The notes under the pieces were generated by a model that worked only from the letters and a program-made list of their open reading frames with translations, had not been told where the DNA came from and made no database searches. From JAQBQH01 sp035607415 (GTDB lineage: Bacteria > Myxococcota_A > Polyangia > Palsa-1104): a DNA stretch of 64,000 nucleotides. Below are positions 7,016 to 15,741 of this stretch, in pieces; position 1 is the stretch's first letter; each line of letters begins with the position of its first letter. Made by a program: the position numbers and the translations under genes. Where the stretch lies: positions 38,052 through 102,051 of the forward strand of contig DATNAQ010000080.1 in assembly GCA_035607415.1 (NCBI GenBank). The letters run 5' to 3'.

Positions 7016-8758
7016 TCAGTAGCAGAGGCCGTCGCGGCAGGATTGGCCGCTCGGGCACGGCTTGGTCGACGAGCAGGACTGGCGCACGACGGTGGTGGTC
7101 CATTGCGCGATGTGGTTGCCGCTCGTCATGTCCTGGAACGGCAGCCAGAAGGCGGTGAAGCTCGGATCCTTGCCGGCCGCCGCCTTCGCCGGATCGAAGC
7201 CGATCATCCACAGCTGGGTCTGCGCGCCCGTGGCGAGGCGCAGGCCGTAGGCGCGATCGCTCGAGAAGGTGAGCCACATGATCTTGCCCGCGTAGTAGTC
7301 GTGCAGCACCGGCGCCCATTTCGGCCATTGGCAGTTGCCGGGCGTGTTGGCCGCGTCGAGCGCGACGGCGTTGCCGCCCGCCGACGGCACGACGTAGAGC
7401 TGGCCGTCGGGCTTGGTGCCCGCGTCGGCGTCGGGCGCGGCGTTGGAGAACGAGTCGGCGTTGCTCGGCGAACGGTTGTAGATGACCCAATCGCCCGTCG
7501 GCGCGTAGGCGGGGTAATAGTTGTTGGCGCCGCTGAACGGCACCAGCGTCGTCGGCGTGTCCCAGCCCGCGCCGTTGAAGTGCAGCGACTCGATCGATCC
7601 CGACGCCACGCCCGGATTGGCGATCGGCAAGGAAGCGTTCGGCCTGGCGAAGACCATGTGCTCGCCGTCGGGCGACCAATCGGGCATCGTGCCCGACGCG
7701 GCCACCGACGCGTTCAGGATCGAGCCGGTGTAGAGCTCCTGCCAGCCGATCTTGGCGCCGTCGGAGAAGAGCAGGTGGTTGCCGTCGGGCGAGAACGACG
7801 CGAAGTTGGCGGTGCCGCCGACGGGCGTGCCGTTGGGGCTGTACGGCGTCGTCGTGGCGACGTCGAAGACGGTGTATGGCGCCGGGGCCGGGATGTCCTT
7901 GCCAACGGTGATGCGCGTGCCCTGGCGCGAGACGACGTGGCAGCCGACGCAGACGAGCGCGCCCGCTTTTTGCGCCGTCATGTAGGCCTGCGGCGCCGCC
8001 GACGGCATGCCCCAGTCGTAGCGCTCGATGGCGCCGGCGGTGTTCCAATAATAGATGCCGCCGGTGATGTCCTGTTGGCCGAAGGTGATCGACTGCTGCG
8101 CCGAGGTGCCGACGGCGCCAGGCGCGCTGCCGTTGACGCCGCTGACGGACCAGGTGACCGGCGCGGCGCCGCGCGCGTAGGGGATGAGCGCGGACCAGAA
8201 GGCCGCGTCGGTGGCGTAGACGCAGCCGCCGCCGACGGCGGTGCAGCCGGTGTAGACGACCACGGTCAGCGTCGGCGCCTTGAAGGTGAGCCGGAACAGC
8301 GTCTGCCCGGCGGCGGGGATGAAGTGGATCTCGAGCGCGTTCATGTTGGGCGGCACGGCGATGCCGTCGGCGGGATAGACGATCGTGGGTGCGCCGCCCG
8401 TCGGTGTGCCGCCGAACTTGCCGGGCGACGACGAATCGGCGCCGGGGCCGGTGAGGACGGTGGTGCCGCCGTTGCCGTTCATCGGCGGCATCGACGGCGC
8501 GGGCGGTGGATGCCAGCCGCCGTCGAAGCTCCACGACGAGGGCAGCGCCAGGTCGTGCGGCGCGCCGCCGTCGAGGTTGCCGCCGCCGGCGCCCTGATCG
8601 ACGCCGCCGCCGCTGCCGCCGTTGCCGGCGCCGCCGTTGCCGCCGCTGCCGCCGTTGCCACCGTTGCCGCCGTTGCGCGCCGAGACGCTGCAGGCGCTCA
8701 TCGCCAGCGCGACGATGCAGCCGATGGCGCCACGGACCCAGAGTCGATGCGAGCACAT
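7016..8758 (-). CDS. Beta-propeller (TolB-like) lipoprotein with one haem-c motif
   Basis: A 580-residue exported protein starting at ATG 8758. The signal peptide has lipobox AMSACSVS, then a long Gly/Asn linker (GGNGGNGGSGG type, residues ~30-60). The body has WD40/TolB-like strands (FASFSPDGNHLLFSD; TMPDWSPDGEHMVFAR; YYPAYAPTGDWVIYNR). A single CVGCH motif at residues 270-274 (VCVGCHVVSRQG) could attach a haem, so this may be a cytochrome-like propeller. The last 25 residues carry four cysteines (SCSSTKPCPSGQSCRDGLCY), a common myxobacterial C-terminal module. The neighbouring divergent gene is another cysteine-rich lipoprotein, 96 bp away. Function unknown; surface electron transfer or ligand binding are possible. 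Confidence 0.75.
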   Translation of the reverse strand: MCSHRLWVRGAIGCIVALAMSACSVSARNGGNGGNGGSGGNGGAGNGGSGGGVDQGAGGGNLDGGAPHDLALPSSWSFDGGWHPPPAPSMPPMNGNGGTTVLTGPGADSSSPGKFGGTPTGGAPTIVYPADGIAVPPNMNALEIHFIPAAGQTLFRLTFKAPTLTVVVYTGCTAVGGGCVYATDAAFWSALIPYARGAAPVTWSVSGVNGSAPGAVGTSAQQSITFGQQDITGGIYYWNTAGAIERYDWGMPSAAPQAYMTAQKAGALVCVGCHVVSRQGTRITVGKDIPAPAPYTVFDVATTTPYSPNGTPVGGTANFASFSPDGNHLLFSDGAKIGWQELYTGSILNASVAASGTMPDWSPDGEHMVFARPNASLPIANPGVASGSIESLHFNGAGWDTPTTLVPFSGANNYYPAYAPTGDWVIYNRSPSNADSFSNAAPDADAGTKPDGQLYVVPSAGGNAVALDAANTPGNCQWPKWAPVLHDYYAGKIMWLTFSSDRAYGLRLATGAQTQLWMIGFDPAKAAAGKDPSFTAFWLPFQDMTSGNHIAQWTTTVVRQSCSSTKPCPSGQSCRDGLCY

Positions 8759-8854
8759 CGGCAAGGTTGGTTCCGCGACGGGTGCGGGCAGGCCAGCTGG
8801 ATCCGGAAGGATCCAGCACGCGCGCTGGCGTGCCCGTTGCAACTCGGCGCGGCG

Positions 8855-10114
8855 ATGACGCGATACGTCTGCCTTCTGCTGCTCGCGGCGATCGGCTGCG
8901 AAGGAAACAACGTGACCCTGCCGACGGGCGACGGCGGTGTCGGGTCTGGCGCCGACCTCGCGCCCGGCGACGGCGGGATGCGCGGCGACGGCGGCGGCAC
9001 CGGCGGAAACGGCAGCGACCCGCTGGCACCGGGCGCCGCGCCCGAGGTCGGCGCGTACGCCGACTTCGTGACCGCGCGCGCGCACTCGTACTGCACGTGG
9101 CTCGCGCGCTGCGGCGTGGTCGCCGCCGCCGACGAAGCGGATTGCGAGAGCGCCGAGACGGCGACGGTCACGACGGCGACGCCGCCCTACTCCGTCGACG
9201 ACGGCATCGCCGCCGGGCGCGCCATGCTCGACGCCACCGCCGCCAAGGCGTGCACCGCCGCGCTCGACGCCGCCGGCTGCAGCGCGCGCGACGTCGACGC
9301 CGTCAAGAGCGCGTGCGCGCAGATCGTCACCGGCAGCGTGCAGGCCGGGCTCGGCTGTCGCGCCGACTTCGAGTGCGCGTCGGGATACTGCGGCAACATC
9401 GCGCTCGGCTGCGGCGCCGCGTGCCGCGCGTTCGCCACCGCAGGAACCGACTGCTCGATGGCGCTTTGCGATCCGGCCACGAGCTACTGCGATCCGGCGT
9501 CGCGCAAGTGTGTCGCCGACGGCGTCAGCGGCGCCGAGTGCGAGGCGGACAAGCCGTGCGCGGCGGGCCTGGTCTGCCGCGGCCTTCTGCCGATGATCGG
9601 CGCCACCGGAAGCTGCGGCGCCGTCGCCAAGGCGGGCGAGAGCTGCGCCACCAGCGACGAGTGCGCGCAGGGCCTGTTCTGCGCGAGCGCCACCGCCAAG
9701 TGCACCGCGCGCGTGGCCGATGGCGCGCAGTGCACCGACGTCGATGCGTGCGGCAGCGGCAAGACCTGCGTCGGGCTCGCCTATCCGCACGGCACCTCCG
9801 TCGGCAAGCCGGGGAGCTGCGCCGCGTTCCTCGACGCCGGGGCCGCCTGCGATCCCACGGCCGACGGCTCCGGCTGTGCCCTCGACACCGCGTGCGGCAA
9901 GACGTCGAAGAGCTGCGACGCCGTCGGCACCGCGGGCACGCCCTGCCCCGCGAGCGGCTGCCGCGACGGGCTCTACTGCGACGACAACGACGTCTGCCAG
10001 CCGCTGGTCGCGTACGGCGCCGGCTGCGCGGCCGACGACACGATCCACAACGGCGGCTGCCGCTACGGAACGTGCGACTCGCAGGCGCGCGCGTGCCTCA
10101 CCTGGTGCCCGTGA
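8855..10114 (+). CDS. Cysteine-rich repeat lipoprotein
   Basis: A 419-residue lipoprotein starting at ATG 8855 (MTRYVCLLLLAAIGCEG; lipobox AAIGCE). A Gly/Asp linker follows, then a helical region (YADFVTARAHSYCTWLARCG). From about residue 165 there is a series of disulfide-rich modules of the form C-x4-ECA-GYC, CA-GLVCR and CA-GLFCA, ending with CRDGLYC and CLTWCP. This resembles the Dickkopf/EGF-like Cys-rich tandem modules common in surface proteins of myxobacteria. It is likely a surface-exposed binding or structural protein; no catalytic motif is seen. It shares a 96-bp divergent promoter region with the propeller lipoprotein. Confidence 0.7.
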   Translation: MTRYVCLLLLAAIGCEGNNVTLPTGDGGVGSGADLAPGDGGMRGDGGGTGGNGSDPLAPGAAPEVGAYADFVTARAHSYCTWLARCGVVAAADEADCESAETATVTTATPPYSVDDGIAAGRAMLDATAAKACTAALDAAGCSARDVDAVKSACAQIVTGSVQAGLGCRADFECASGYCGNIALGCGAACRAFATAGTDCSMALCDPATSYCDPASRKCVADGVSGAECEADKPCAAGLVCRGLLPMIGATGSCGAVAKAGESCATSDECAQGLFCASATAKCTARVADGAQCTDVDACGSGKTCVGLAYPHGTSVGKPGSCAAFLDAGAACDPTADGSGCALDTACGKTSKSCDAVGTAGTPCPASGCRDGLYCDDNDVCQPLVAYGAGCAADDTIHNGGCRYGTCDSQARACLTWCP

Positions 10115-10117
10115 GGA

Positions 10118-10189
10118 TCACCAGCCATACACCTTGTGCATCGCGATGAATACAGTCACGGCGGCGACAAGCGGGTAGATGAGCCACAT
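10118..10189 (-). CDS. Possible 23-aa membrane micro-peptide
   Basis: A short frame (ATG 10189) just after the FHA/sigma-54 activator gene encodes MWLIYPLVAAVTVFIAMHKV plus YGW, a single hydrophobic helix with aromatic ends. It starts 29 bases after the upstream stop and has no clear ribosome-binding site, so it may be only a chance frame in the 3' region. Confidence 0.2.
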   Translation of the reverse strand: MWLIYPLVAAVTVFIAMHKVYGW

Positions 10190-10218
10190 GCCCGCGCGCA
10201 GTGCAAAGGGCGCGCCTC

Positions 10219-11556
10219 TTACGCGAGCTGATACTTGCGAATCAAGCGATGGAGGTAGGCGCGGCCGAGGCCGCAGGCGCGGGCCGCGCGCGAGACGTTG
10301 CCGCCGTTCTCGTCGAGGAGCTTGCGCACGTAGCTGCGCTCCCAGGTCTCGATGAGCTGCGCCTTGGCCTCGTGGTAGGTGTCGGCCGCGGGCTTCTCGA
10401 GTGACGCGCCGGCGGCGGCGACGGCGAGCCCGAGGCTCTCCGGCTCGAGCGTGCCGCCTTCGCTCTTCAGCGCCACGCCGCGGCGAAGCACGTTCTTGAG
10501 CTCGCGCACGTTGCCCGGCCAGTCGTATTCCTGGAGCAGCGCCATGGTCGCCGACGCGATCTGGATGCCCGAGCCGGCGAGGAATTTCTCGACGAGGAAC
10601 GGGATGTCCTCTTTGCGCTCGCGCAACGCCGGCAGCCGCACGCGCACCACCGACAAGCGGTGGAACAGATCGCTGCGGAAGCCGCCCGACTCCACCTCCT
10701 GGCCGAGATCGCGGTTGGTGGCGGCGATGATGCGCACGTCGACGTTGCGATAGACGGCGCTGCCCACGCGCCGCACCGTGTGGTTCTCGAGCGCGCGCAG
10801 GAGGCGCGGCTGGAAGTCGGGCTCGAGCTCGCCGATCTCGTCGAGGAACACGGTGCCGCGATGCGCGCTCTCGAAGGCGCCCACGCGATCGGCGGCGGCG
10901 CCGGTGAAGGCGCCCTTGACGTGGCCGAACAGCTCCGACTCGATGAGCGTGCGCGGCACGCCGGCCAGGTCGCACACGACGAGCGGCCCGCGCGCGCGCT
11001 GCGAGGCCTTGTGGATGGCCTCGGCGCACAGCTCCTTGCCGGTGCCGGTCTCGCCTTCGATGAGCACCGGCTCCGACGAGCCGGCGACGCGCTCGAGCAC
11101 GGTGAAGAGCTCGCGCATGACGAGCGAGCGCCCGTGGAGCTGGCCGAAGTGGTCCTGCTCCGACGGCGTCACCTGCGCGCCCGTCGGGCGGCGCGCGAAC
11201 TTGAGCTGCGTGGCGCCGATCTGGATGACCGCGCCGGCGCCGATCACGACCTCGCGAAAACGCGCGCCGTAATAATAGGAGCCGTTCTTGGAGTCGAGAT
11301 CGCGCACCACCACGCCCCAGCGATCGACCTCGAGCGACAGGTGCTGGCGCGACACCGCGGCGTCGGCGAGCACGAGCTGGCACTCGCGGCTCTTGCCGAC
11401 GGTGTAGCGCCCCGGCTCGAGCTCGAGGTTGAGCCCCGCGTCGGGACCGCCAATCACGATGAGGCACAGCGCCTCGACCGACGACGATGGGATCGGATCT
11501 ACCTGCTGCGTCGTGCCCTCGTCGTCGCCCATGTCCACTTCGCGCATCGAACGCAT
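10219..11556 (-). CDS. Sigma-54-dependent activator with N-terminal FHA domain
   Basis: A 445-residue enhancer-binding protein. An FHA domain (about residues 45-120) shows GKSRECQLVL, SRQH (69-72) and KNG (90-92), the residues that read phosphothreonine. It is followed by an AAA+ sigma-54 interaction domain with Walker A GETGTGKE (168-175), an intact GAFTGA loop (215-220), the Walker B region GTVFLDEIGEL and an R-finger region (RSDLFHRLSVVRVRLPALRE). A Fis-type helix-turn-helix ends the protein (NGGNVSRAARACGLGRAYLH). The input is thus a phosphorylated partner from a Ser/Thr kinase, not a response-regulator aspartate. It lies immediately downstream of the Tad/pilin genes, and sigma-54-like elements precede three pilus units, so it is the prime candidate for their activator. 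Alternative starts at 11547 and 11532 are possible. Confidence 0.93.
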   Translation of the reverse strand: MRSMREVDMGDDEGTTQQVDPIPSSSVEALCLIVIGGPDAGLNLELEPGRYTVGKSRECQLVLADAAVSRQHLSLEVDRWGVVVRDLDSKNGSYYYGARFREVVIGAGAVIQIGATQLKFARRPTGAQVTPSEQDHFGQLHGRSLVMRELFTVLERVAGSSEPVLIEGETGTGKELCAEAIHKASQRARGPLVVCDLAGVPRTLIESELFGHVKGAFTGAAADRVGAFESAHRGTVFLDEIGELEPDFQPRLLRALENHTVRRVGSAVYRNVDVRIIAATNRDLGQEVESGGFRSDLFHRLSVVRVRLPALRERKEDIPFLVEKFLAGSGIQIASATMALLQEYDWPGNVRELKNVLRRGVALKSEGGTLEPESLGLAVAAAGASLEKPAADTYHEAKAQLIETWERSYVRKLLDENGGNVSRAARACGLGRAYLHRLIRKYQLA

Positions 11557-11619
11557 GCGCCACGCAGCTTAGCAGAGCGCTTCGCCGCGAGCGGTTTCGA
11601 TTCGATTCTTTTGTAGCGC

Positions 11620-11640
11620 AGTGTCTACTGAATGATCCAG
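11620..11640 (-). promoter_or_regulatory. Shared 21-bp motif, copy 1 (upstream of the FHA/sigma-54 activator)
   Basis: On the minus strand this reads CTGGATCAT, TC, AGTAGACACT. It ends 63 bases before the activator start codon and lies just after the stop of the extended pilin gene. A copy identical at 19 of 21 positions lies at 28224-28244, in the same orientation and 57 bases before the second pilin gene. It is probably a binding site for a common regulator. Confidence 0.5.
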
Positions 11641-11653
11641 TCGGTAGAAAGTT

Positions 11654-12586
11654 TCAGTGCGGCATCATTTCGCGCAGCGCTTCGGCGTCGCGCTGCTGCT
11701 GCTGACGCATGTAGTCGAGCTGCTCGTGGACCATCTGCTGCTCGCGCGCCTGCTCGGCCTCGAGGCCTTCCTTGCCGATGGTGCCGGCCTGGCCATGAAC
11801 CATGCGCCAGGCGATCGAGTCCTGCCAGTCGCTCTGGTAGCGCGTGCCGCCGGTGACGCTGTCGGAGAGATAGCCGAGCGACTTGTCGAGCCCGACGAGC
11901 GCGGCGGCGGTGAGCGGCGTGCCGAAGAAGCCGACGACGCCGATGACGCCGTTCTTGACGGTGAACGAGGCGGCGTCGGCGAACGAGTGCGGCAGGCCGT
12001 TGGCGAGGACGTCGAGCGGGACGCCGATGACGGCGCCTTCGGCGGTGCGCGCGCCGCGGTAGATCCAGTCGAGCGCGCCGGTGACTTCGATGCCGCTTCC
12101 GTGCTTGGCGGCTTCGATGAGCGCGTCTTCGCCGGCCATCGCCAGGCCCATGCCGGCGCTGACGCCGTTGATGACGCCGGCGTGCGGGTTCTCGTAGTGG
12201 CCGTTCTCGCCGACGGAGTTGGCGAGCTCGCCGGCGGTCATGCCGCTGCCGCCGGGCGCGCCGTTGCTGCCGGCGCCGTTTTGCGCGAGCGGTCCGCCGG
12301 CGCCGTTGCCGCCGACCGCGTTGCCGCCGACCGCGTTGCCGCCGGTTCCCGTCCCGCCGGCCGCGTTGCCGCCGCCGCCCGACGACGCGCCACCGACGGC
12401 GAGCCCGCCGCACAAATTGCCGTCGCCGGCCGCGGCCTCGATGCAATCGCCCATGCGATTGGTGGCCGGCGCCATGTAGTTGTCCTTGAACATGCGGAAC
12501 ACGGCGATGCAGCCGACGCCGATGACCATCGCCACGATCACCCATTCGACCGTCGTGACGCCTCGATCCCGCCGTGCTCGCTTCAT
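11654..12586 (-). CDS. Extended Flp-type pilin with large C-terminal domain (310 aa)
   Basis: Starts at ATG 12586 behind GGAGAGGCGAGG. The N-terminus is a class-III (Flp) prepilin: basic leader MKRARRDRG, then VTTVEWVIVAMVIGVGCIAV with the conserved Glu five residues after the cleavage Gly. A normal Flp is 50-80 residues; this one continues for about 250 more. A Gly/Asn/Ala linker (GGNAVGGNAVGGNGAGG, about 85-125) leads to a C-terminal domain with small-residue hydrophobic stretches and a Gln/Glu coiled-coil tail. It is likely a minor or tip pilin carrying an effector or adhesin domain. It is the last gene of the Flp-TadE-TadG operon and overlaps the upstream gene by 4 bp. The domain itself is unknown to me. 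Confidence 0.8.
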   Translation of the reverse strand: MKRARRDRGVTTVEWVIVAMVIGVGCIAVFRMFKDNYMAPATNRMGDCIEAAAGDGNLCGGLAVGGASSGGGGNAAGGTGTGGNAVGGNAVGGNGAGGPLAQNGAGSNGAPGGSGMTAGELANSVGENGHYENPHAGVINGVSAGMGLAMAGEDALIEAAKHGSGIEVTGALDWIYRGARTAEGAVIGVPLDVLANGLPHSFADAASFTVKNGVIGVVGFFGTPLTAAALVGLDKSLGYLSDSVTGGTRYQSDWQDSIAWRMVHGQAGTIGKEGLEAEQAREQQMVHEQLDYMRQQQQRDAEALREMMPH

Positions 12587-13395
12587 CCTCGCCTCTCCGT
12601 TTCGATGATCACGACGCTCACGTCGTCCCCGGCGCGCCCGACGTCGACGAAGATCTCGCGCCCGCGCCGCACCAGCCGCGCGCCCGAGCGCTCGTGCAGC
12701 GCCGCGAAACGCGCGAACGCGTCGTCGCTCTGCCAACCGCGCGCGTGCAGCTCGTCGAGAAAGTCGCCGCGCACCGCCACCGCCGAGGCGCCGGGCACGC
12801 GATAGGCGACGACGCGCCCCATGGCGCCGCGCTCGCCCGCGGACAGGACGCGCACGCCGCCGGTCGGGCGCGGCACGCCGTCGAGCTCGCCGCCGGCGAC
12901 GTCGCCGCCGTCGGGCGGCAGGAGCTTGTCGAGCGAGAGCGCGCCCCACAGGTTCAAATAGCGCGTGCCGCCGTCGGGGCGGCGCTCGTACCAGACCGCT
13001 TGCAGCTGGCCGAGCGCGCCGAGATCGCCGGTCGCCGCCACGCGGCCCATCCGCGCGGCCACGCCGTCGCCGTCGAGCGCCTCGCCGTAGTCGATGGCGG
13101 CGACGCCGCCGCGCTCGTCGTCGCCGAAGCGGGCGCCGCAACCGTGGCGCGCATCGCCGAGCGCCGTCGCGTAATAGGCCGCGACCTCGGCCGGCGCGTC
13201 GCTGGTGCCGCCGGCGGCGACCGACAGGGTCATGCCGTCGAGCGCGAGCCGGCGCGGACGCTCGCGCCCGTTGCCGTCGTCGCGATAGGCGCGCATCGAC
13301 GGCGGCGCTGCGCTGCCCCAATCCTCGACGGAGCCGCGCGCCGGCGCCACGAACAGCGCGCACGCGACGACGACGATCACGCCCGGCCCTCTCAT
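12583..13395 (-). CDS. Exported protein of unknown function in the Tad operon
   Basis: A 270-residue protein starting at ATG 13395, with a short signal peptide (VIVVVACALFVAPARG). The mature part is a mixed alpha/beta chain that seems to hold a duplicated unit: YYATALGDARHGCGARFGDD early, and DFLDELHARGWQSDDAFARF late. No enzyme motif is evident. Both ends overlap neighbouring genes by 4 bp, so it is translationally coupled to the TadE-like protein before it and the extended pilin after it. A periplasmic accessory role in pilus assembly is the best guess. Confidence 0.65.
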   Translation of the reverse strand: MRGPGVIVVVACALFVAPARGSVEDWGSAAPPSMRAYRDDGNGRERPRRLALDGMTLSVAAGGTSDAPAEVAAYYATALGDARHGCGARFGDDERGGVAAIDYGEALDGDGVAARMGRVAATGDLGALGQLQAVWYERRPDGGTRYLNLWGALSLDKLLPPDGGDVAGGELDGVPRPTGGVRVLSAGERGAMGRVVAYRVPGASAVAVRGDFLDELHARGWQSDDAFARFAALHERSGARLVRRGREIFVDVGRAGDDVSVVIIETERRG

Positions 13396-13868
13396 GGCGT
13401 CGCGTACTCCTTCCAGATGTCGTCGAAGCCGCCGGCGAGCTCGCCGTCGTCGCGGCCGACAGTCTCGTTGCACGGCAGGTAGTCGGAGCGCGTGGTCGAG
13501 CTCCAGCGCGTGCCGTCGAGCGGACGCACCGGCGACGGGATCGATCGCGTGACGTCCTTGCGCACGCCGCCGTTGACGTAGAGGAACGACCACGCCGACA
13601 TCTCGCTGGTCGCCCTCTGCCGCGCCTCGTCGCCGACGGCGCCGAGCTCGATGCCGGCGAAGCGATGGCGCTCGGAGGTGCCGCAGGTGCCGCGATCGTT
13701 GGTCATCGCCGTCTTCCAGGTGTCGGTCTCGGCGGCGTGCAGCGTCTGCAGCTCGGTCTCGTAGCCTTTGCGAAACCAGCCGATGCCGGCGATGAGCACG
13801 ATGATCACGGGGATGGTCAGCGTGAACTCGACCGACGCGCTGCCGCGTTGTCGTCGTCGCGCGGCCAT
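13392..13868 (-). CDS. TadE/TadF-like pseudopilin
   Basis: A 158-residue protein. The basic N-terminus MAARRRQRGSASVEFTLTIP is followed by one hydrophobic helix (VIIVLIAGIGWF), with Glu at the +5 position after Gly as in prepilins of the TadE family. The rest is a soluble periplasmic domain with paired cysteines. TadE and TadF are minor pseudopilins needed for Flp pilus assembly and are processed by the prepilin peptidase. The start overlaps the TadG-like gene's stop by one base (TGATG), and the stop overlaps the next gene by 4 bp. Confidence 0.78.
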   Translation of the reverse strand: MAARRRQRGSASVEFTLTIPVIIVLIAGIGWFRKGYETELQTLHAAETDTWKTAMTNDRGTCGTSERHRFAGIELGAVGDEARQRATSEMSAWSFLYVNGGVRKDVTRSIPSPVRPLDGTRWSSTTRSDYLPCNETVGRDDGELAGGFDDIWKEYATP

Positions 13869-14890
13869 CAGTGCACCCAGAACTGCCGCAGCTCGTCGGG
13901 CACCGGCACGAACGGCGTCGACAACGACAGCCGCGCGCGCCAGTCGACGTGCCACAGGTCTTCGTGGCCGTTGAAGGCGAAGAGCTCCGCCTGCGCCGAG
14001 CCGATGGTCGCGTTGCGCCCGTCGCTCGACTTCTTCTGCGCGGCGACGCCGACGATCTTGCGCCGCCAGGCCGCGTCGGTGTCGCCGAGCGACGACTTGG
14101 TGCGGAAGAAGCGGCGATCGTGCCAGCCGCCGGCGAGCGCCAGCGGCAGCGCGTCGCCCGGGAGCGTGCCCGGGTTGTTCATGACGTCGACGCCCTCGGA
14201 GGCGAGGCCGTAGGCGTGATTGCCGGGCCGCGAGTAGCCGAGCGTGTCGTGCAGGTACTGCATGGCGTAGCCGTGGATGCGGCCGTAGGGGTCCTGCGCC
14301 TTCTGCCACCACTCGGCGCTGTTGCCGTCCTCGACGGGGAGCGCCTCGGCGCCGCCGGGGATCGCCTGCACGGTGAGGCCGGAGCCGTAGTTGCGCTGGA
14401 AGGCGCCGTCGGTGCCGGCCTTGTAGGCTTCGGCGAGCGCCATCGCCGGCGCGATCTGCGCGACCGTGCGCTCGCCCTCGGCCAGCGTCGACATCATCTG
14501 CTGCATGCGCTCGCCCGCGGTCTGGTAGCGCTCGAGCACCTGCTCGGCGTGCGGGATGTACGCGCAGTAGTCGTAGTGGTGCGAGCTGCACAGCGACGAG
14601 GCGATCGGCAGGAAGATCTGCAGCCCGAAGGCGACGCCCTTGAGGATCACGAAGACGGCCGCGAGCGCGGCCTGCACGAGGTTGCAGAAGGCGATGAAGT
14701 TGAGCGCCTTGGCGCGCACCACGGCGCCGGCGAGCGCGGCGGCGTCGGCCGAGTCCTGCAGCGTCTCGCGCTGGATCAGCTTCTGCCCCGTCGCGGCGAT
14801 GGCCATGATCAGCGCGAAGGTGAGCATCGCGCCGAAGAAGAACATCACCGACACGTTGCCGCGGTCGCGACGACTCAACCGCTCGCTCAT
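13868..14890 (-). CDS. TadG-like pilus assembly protein
   Basis: A 340-residue protein starting at ATG 14890. The N-terminus RRDRGNVSVMFFFGAMLTFA followed by LIMAIAATGQKLIQRETLQD is typical of the putative Flp pilus-assembly TadE/G-like family: a single anchor helix, then the motif LQDSADAAALAGA found in most TadG proteins. A second hydrophobic stretch (LVQAALAAVFVILKGVAFGL) follows. The large C-terminal part would be periplasmic. It lacks the von Willebrand A motif of longer TadG proteins. It is coupled by overlap to its neighbours on both sides. Confidence 0.8.
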   Translation of the reverse strand: MSERLSRRDRGNVSVMFFFGAMLTFALIMAIAATGQKLIQRETLQDSADAAALAGAVVRAKALNFIAFCNLVQAALAAVFVILKGVAFGLQIFLPIASSLCSSHHYDYCAYIPHAEQVLERYQTAGERMQQMMSTLAEGERTVAQIAPAMALAEAYKAGTDGAFQRNYGSGLTVQAIPGGAEALPVEDGNSAEWWQKAQDPYGRIHGYAMQYLHDTLGYSRPGNHAYGLASEGVDVMNNPGTLPGDALPLALAGGWHDRRFFRTKSSLGDTDAAWRRKIVGVAAQKKSSDGRNATIGSAQAELFAFNGHEDLWHVDWRARLSLSTPFVPVPDELRQFWVH

Positions 14891-15456
14891 GATGGACGCC
14901 CCTGGTTGACCAGCGTGTGCGTCGACCGCATGAGGAGGTACCAGCCGGGGAACGAGCCGGAGAAGCGGCCGCGCCACTGTGCCGGGATGTCGTCGAAGCG
15001 CTTGCACAGGAGCTGCTTGCCGATGGGAACCTTGCACGAGTAGAGGTAGCCGACGGTGACCGTGACCGGATCGTTCCAGCCCGGATTGCCGGCCGGCATG
15101 TCGACGGCGGTGGCGCGGCGCGCATAGGTCGCGCGCGCGACGATCTGGCTCTCGATCTGCGAGCGGCCGAAGTAGTCGGCCACCGAGACCAGGCCGTGAT
15201 CGACCTCGGGCGACAGCGCCACCAGCGGGAACGCCGCGGCCGTCGACGGATCGCCGCCGGTGCCGTCGTCCTCGCGCGGCAGCCAGACCACGGCGGCGCG
15301 CGCCGCGGAGAAGGCGGCGTACTCGACGGCCACGCGCGCTTGCGAGGCGAGCGCGTATTGCATGACGCCCATGACGACGACGAGAAAGGGGCCCGAGGCG
15401 ATCAGCCACTCGACCGACACGACCGCGCGATCCCGCCGGCGAAGCGGCCTACGCAT
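14887..15456 (-). CDS. TadE-like pseudopilin
   Basis: A 189-residue protein starting at ATG 15456. The prepilin-like N-terminus is RRRDRAVVSVEWLIASGPFL, followed by VVVMGVMQYALASQARVAVEYAAFSAARAAV, the TadE signature of one membrane helix continuing into an amphipathic Ala-rich helix. The C-terminal half has two Cys (LYSCKVPIGKQLLCK). It is expected to be an inner-membrane/periplasmic minor pilin for Tad assembly. It overlaps the TadG-like gene by 4 bp. A 90-bp gap separates it from the Flp pilin gene, so part of the operon transcription could stop or restart there. Confidence 0.78.
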   Translation of the reverse strand: MRRPLRRRDRAVVSVEWLIASGPFLVVVMGVMQYALASQARVAVEYAAFSAARAAVVWLPREDDGTGGDPSTAAAFPLVALSPEVDHGLVSVADYFGRSQIESQIVARATYARRATAVDMPAGNPGWNDPVTVTVGYLYSCKVPIGKQLLCKRFDDIPAQWRGRFSGSFPGWYLLMRSTHTLVNQGRPS

Positions 15457-15545
15457 GGAGCCCTCCGCGTCGGGTTATGGTGCAACTGCACAACGCTTAT
15501 TGTGCGAGCGCACCGGAGCACGCGGCTCCGGTGCGCCGCCCCGTC

Positions 15546-15728
15546 TCACCCGCCGCCGAGCGCGGTGATCTTCGAGCCGCCCTGATCGAGCGTCTGCGAG
15601 ATCTTGCCCTTGAAGCCCTGCCACACCGCGATCATGGCCACGCCGATGATCATGGCGAGGACGACCCACTCGACGGTGGTGGCGCCTTTGATGCGACGTT
15701 TGCGGAGCCGCTCTTCTTGCGTGTTCAT
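15546..15728 (-). CDS. flp: Flp-family type IVb pilin (60 aa)
   Basis: A 60-residue prepilin of normal Flp size: basic leader MNTQEERLRKRRIKG, cleavage after Gly, then ATTVEWVVLAMIIGVAMIAV with Glu five residues after the cleavage site, and a short amphipathic tail ending in Gly-rich GGSKITALGGG. It should be the main polymerising subunit of a Tad pilus. It has a GGAGG ribosome-binding site 6 bases before ATG 15728, located in the 13-base gap after the preceding small pilin. Confidence 0.9.
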   Translation of the reverse strand: MNTQEERLRKRRIKGATTVEWVVLAMIIGVAMIAVWQGFKGKISQTLDQGGSKITALGGG

Positions 15729-15741
15729 CGCTCTCCTCCGT

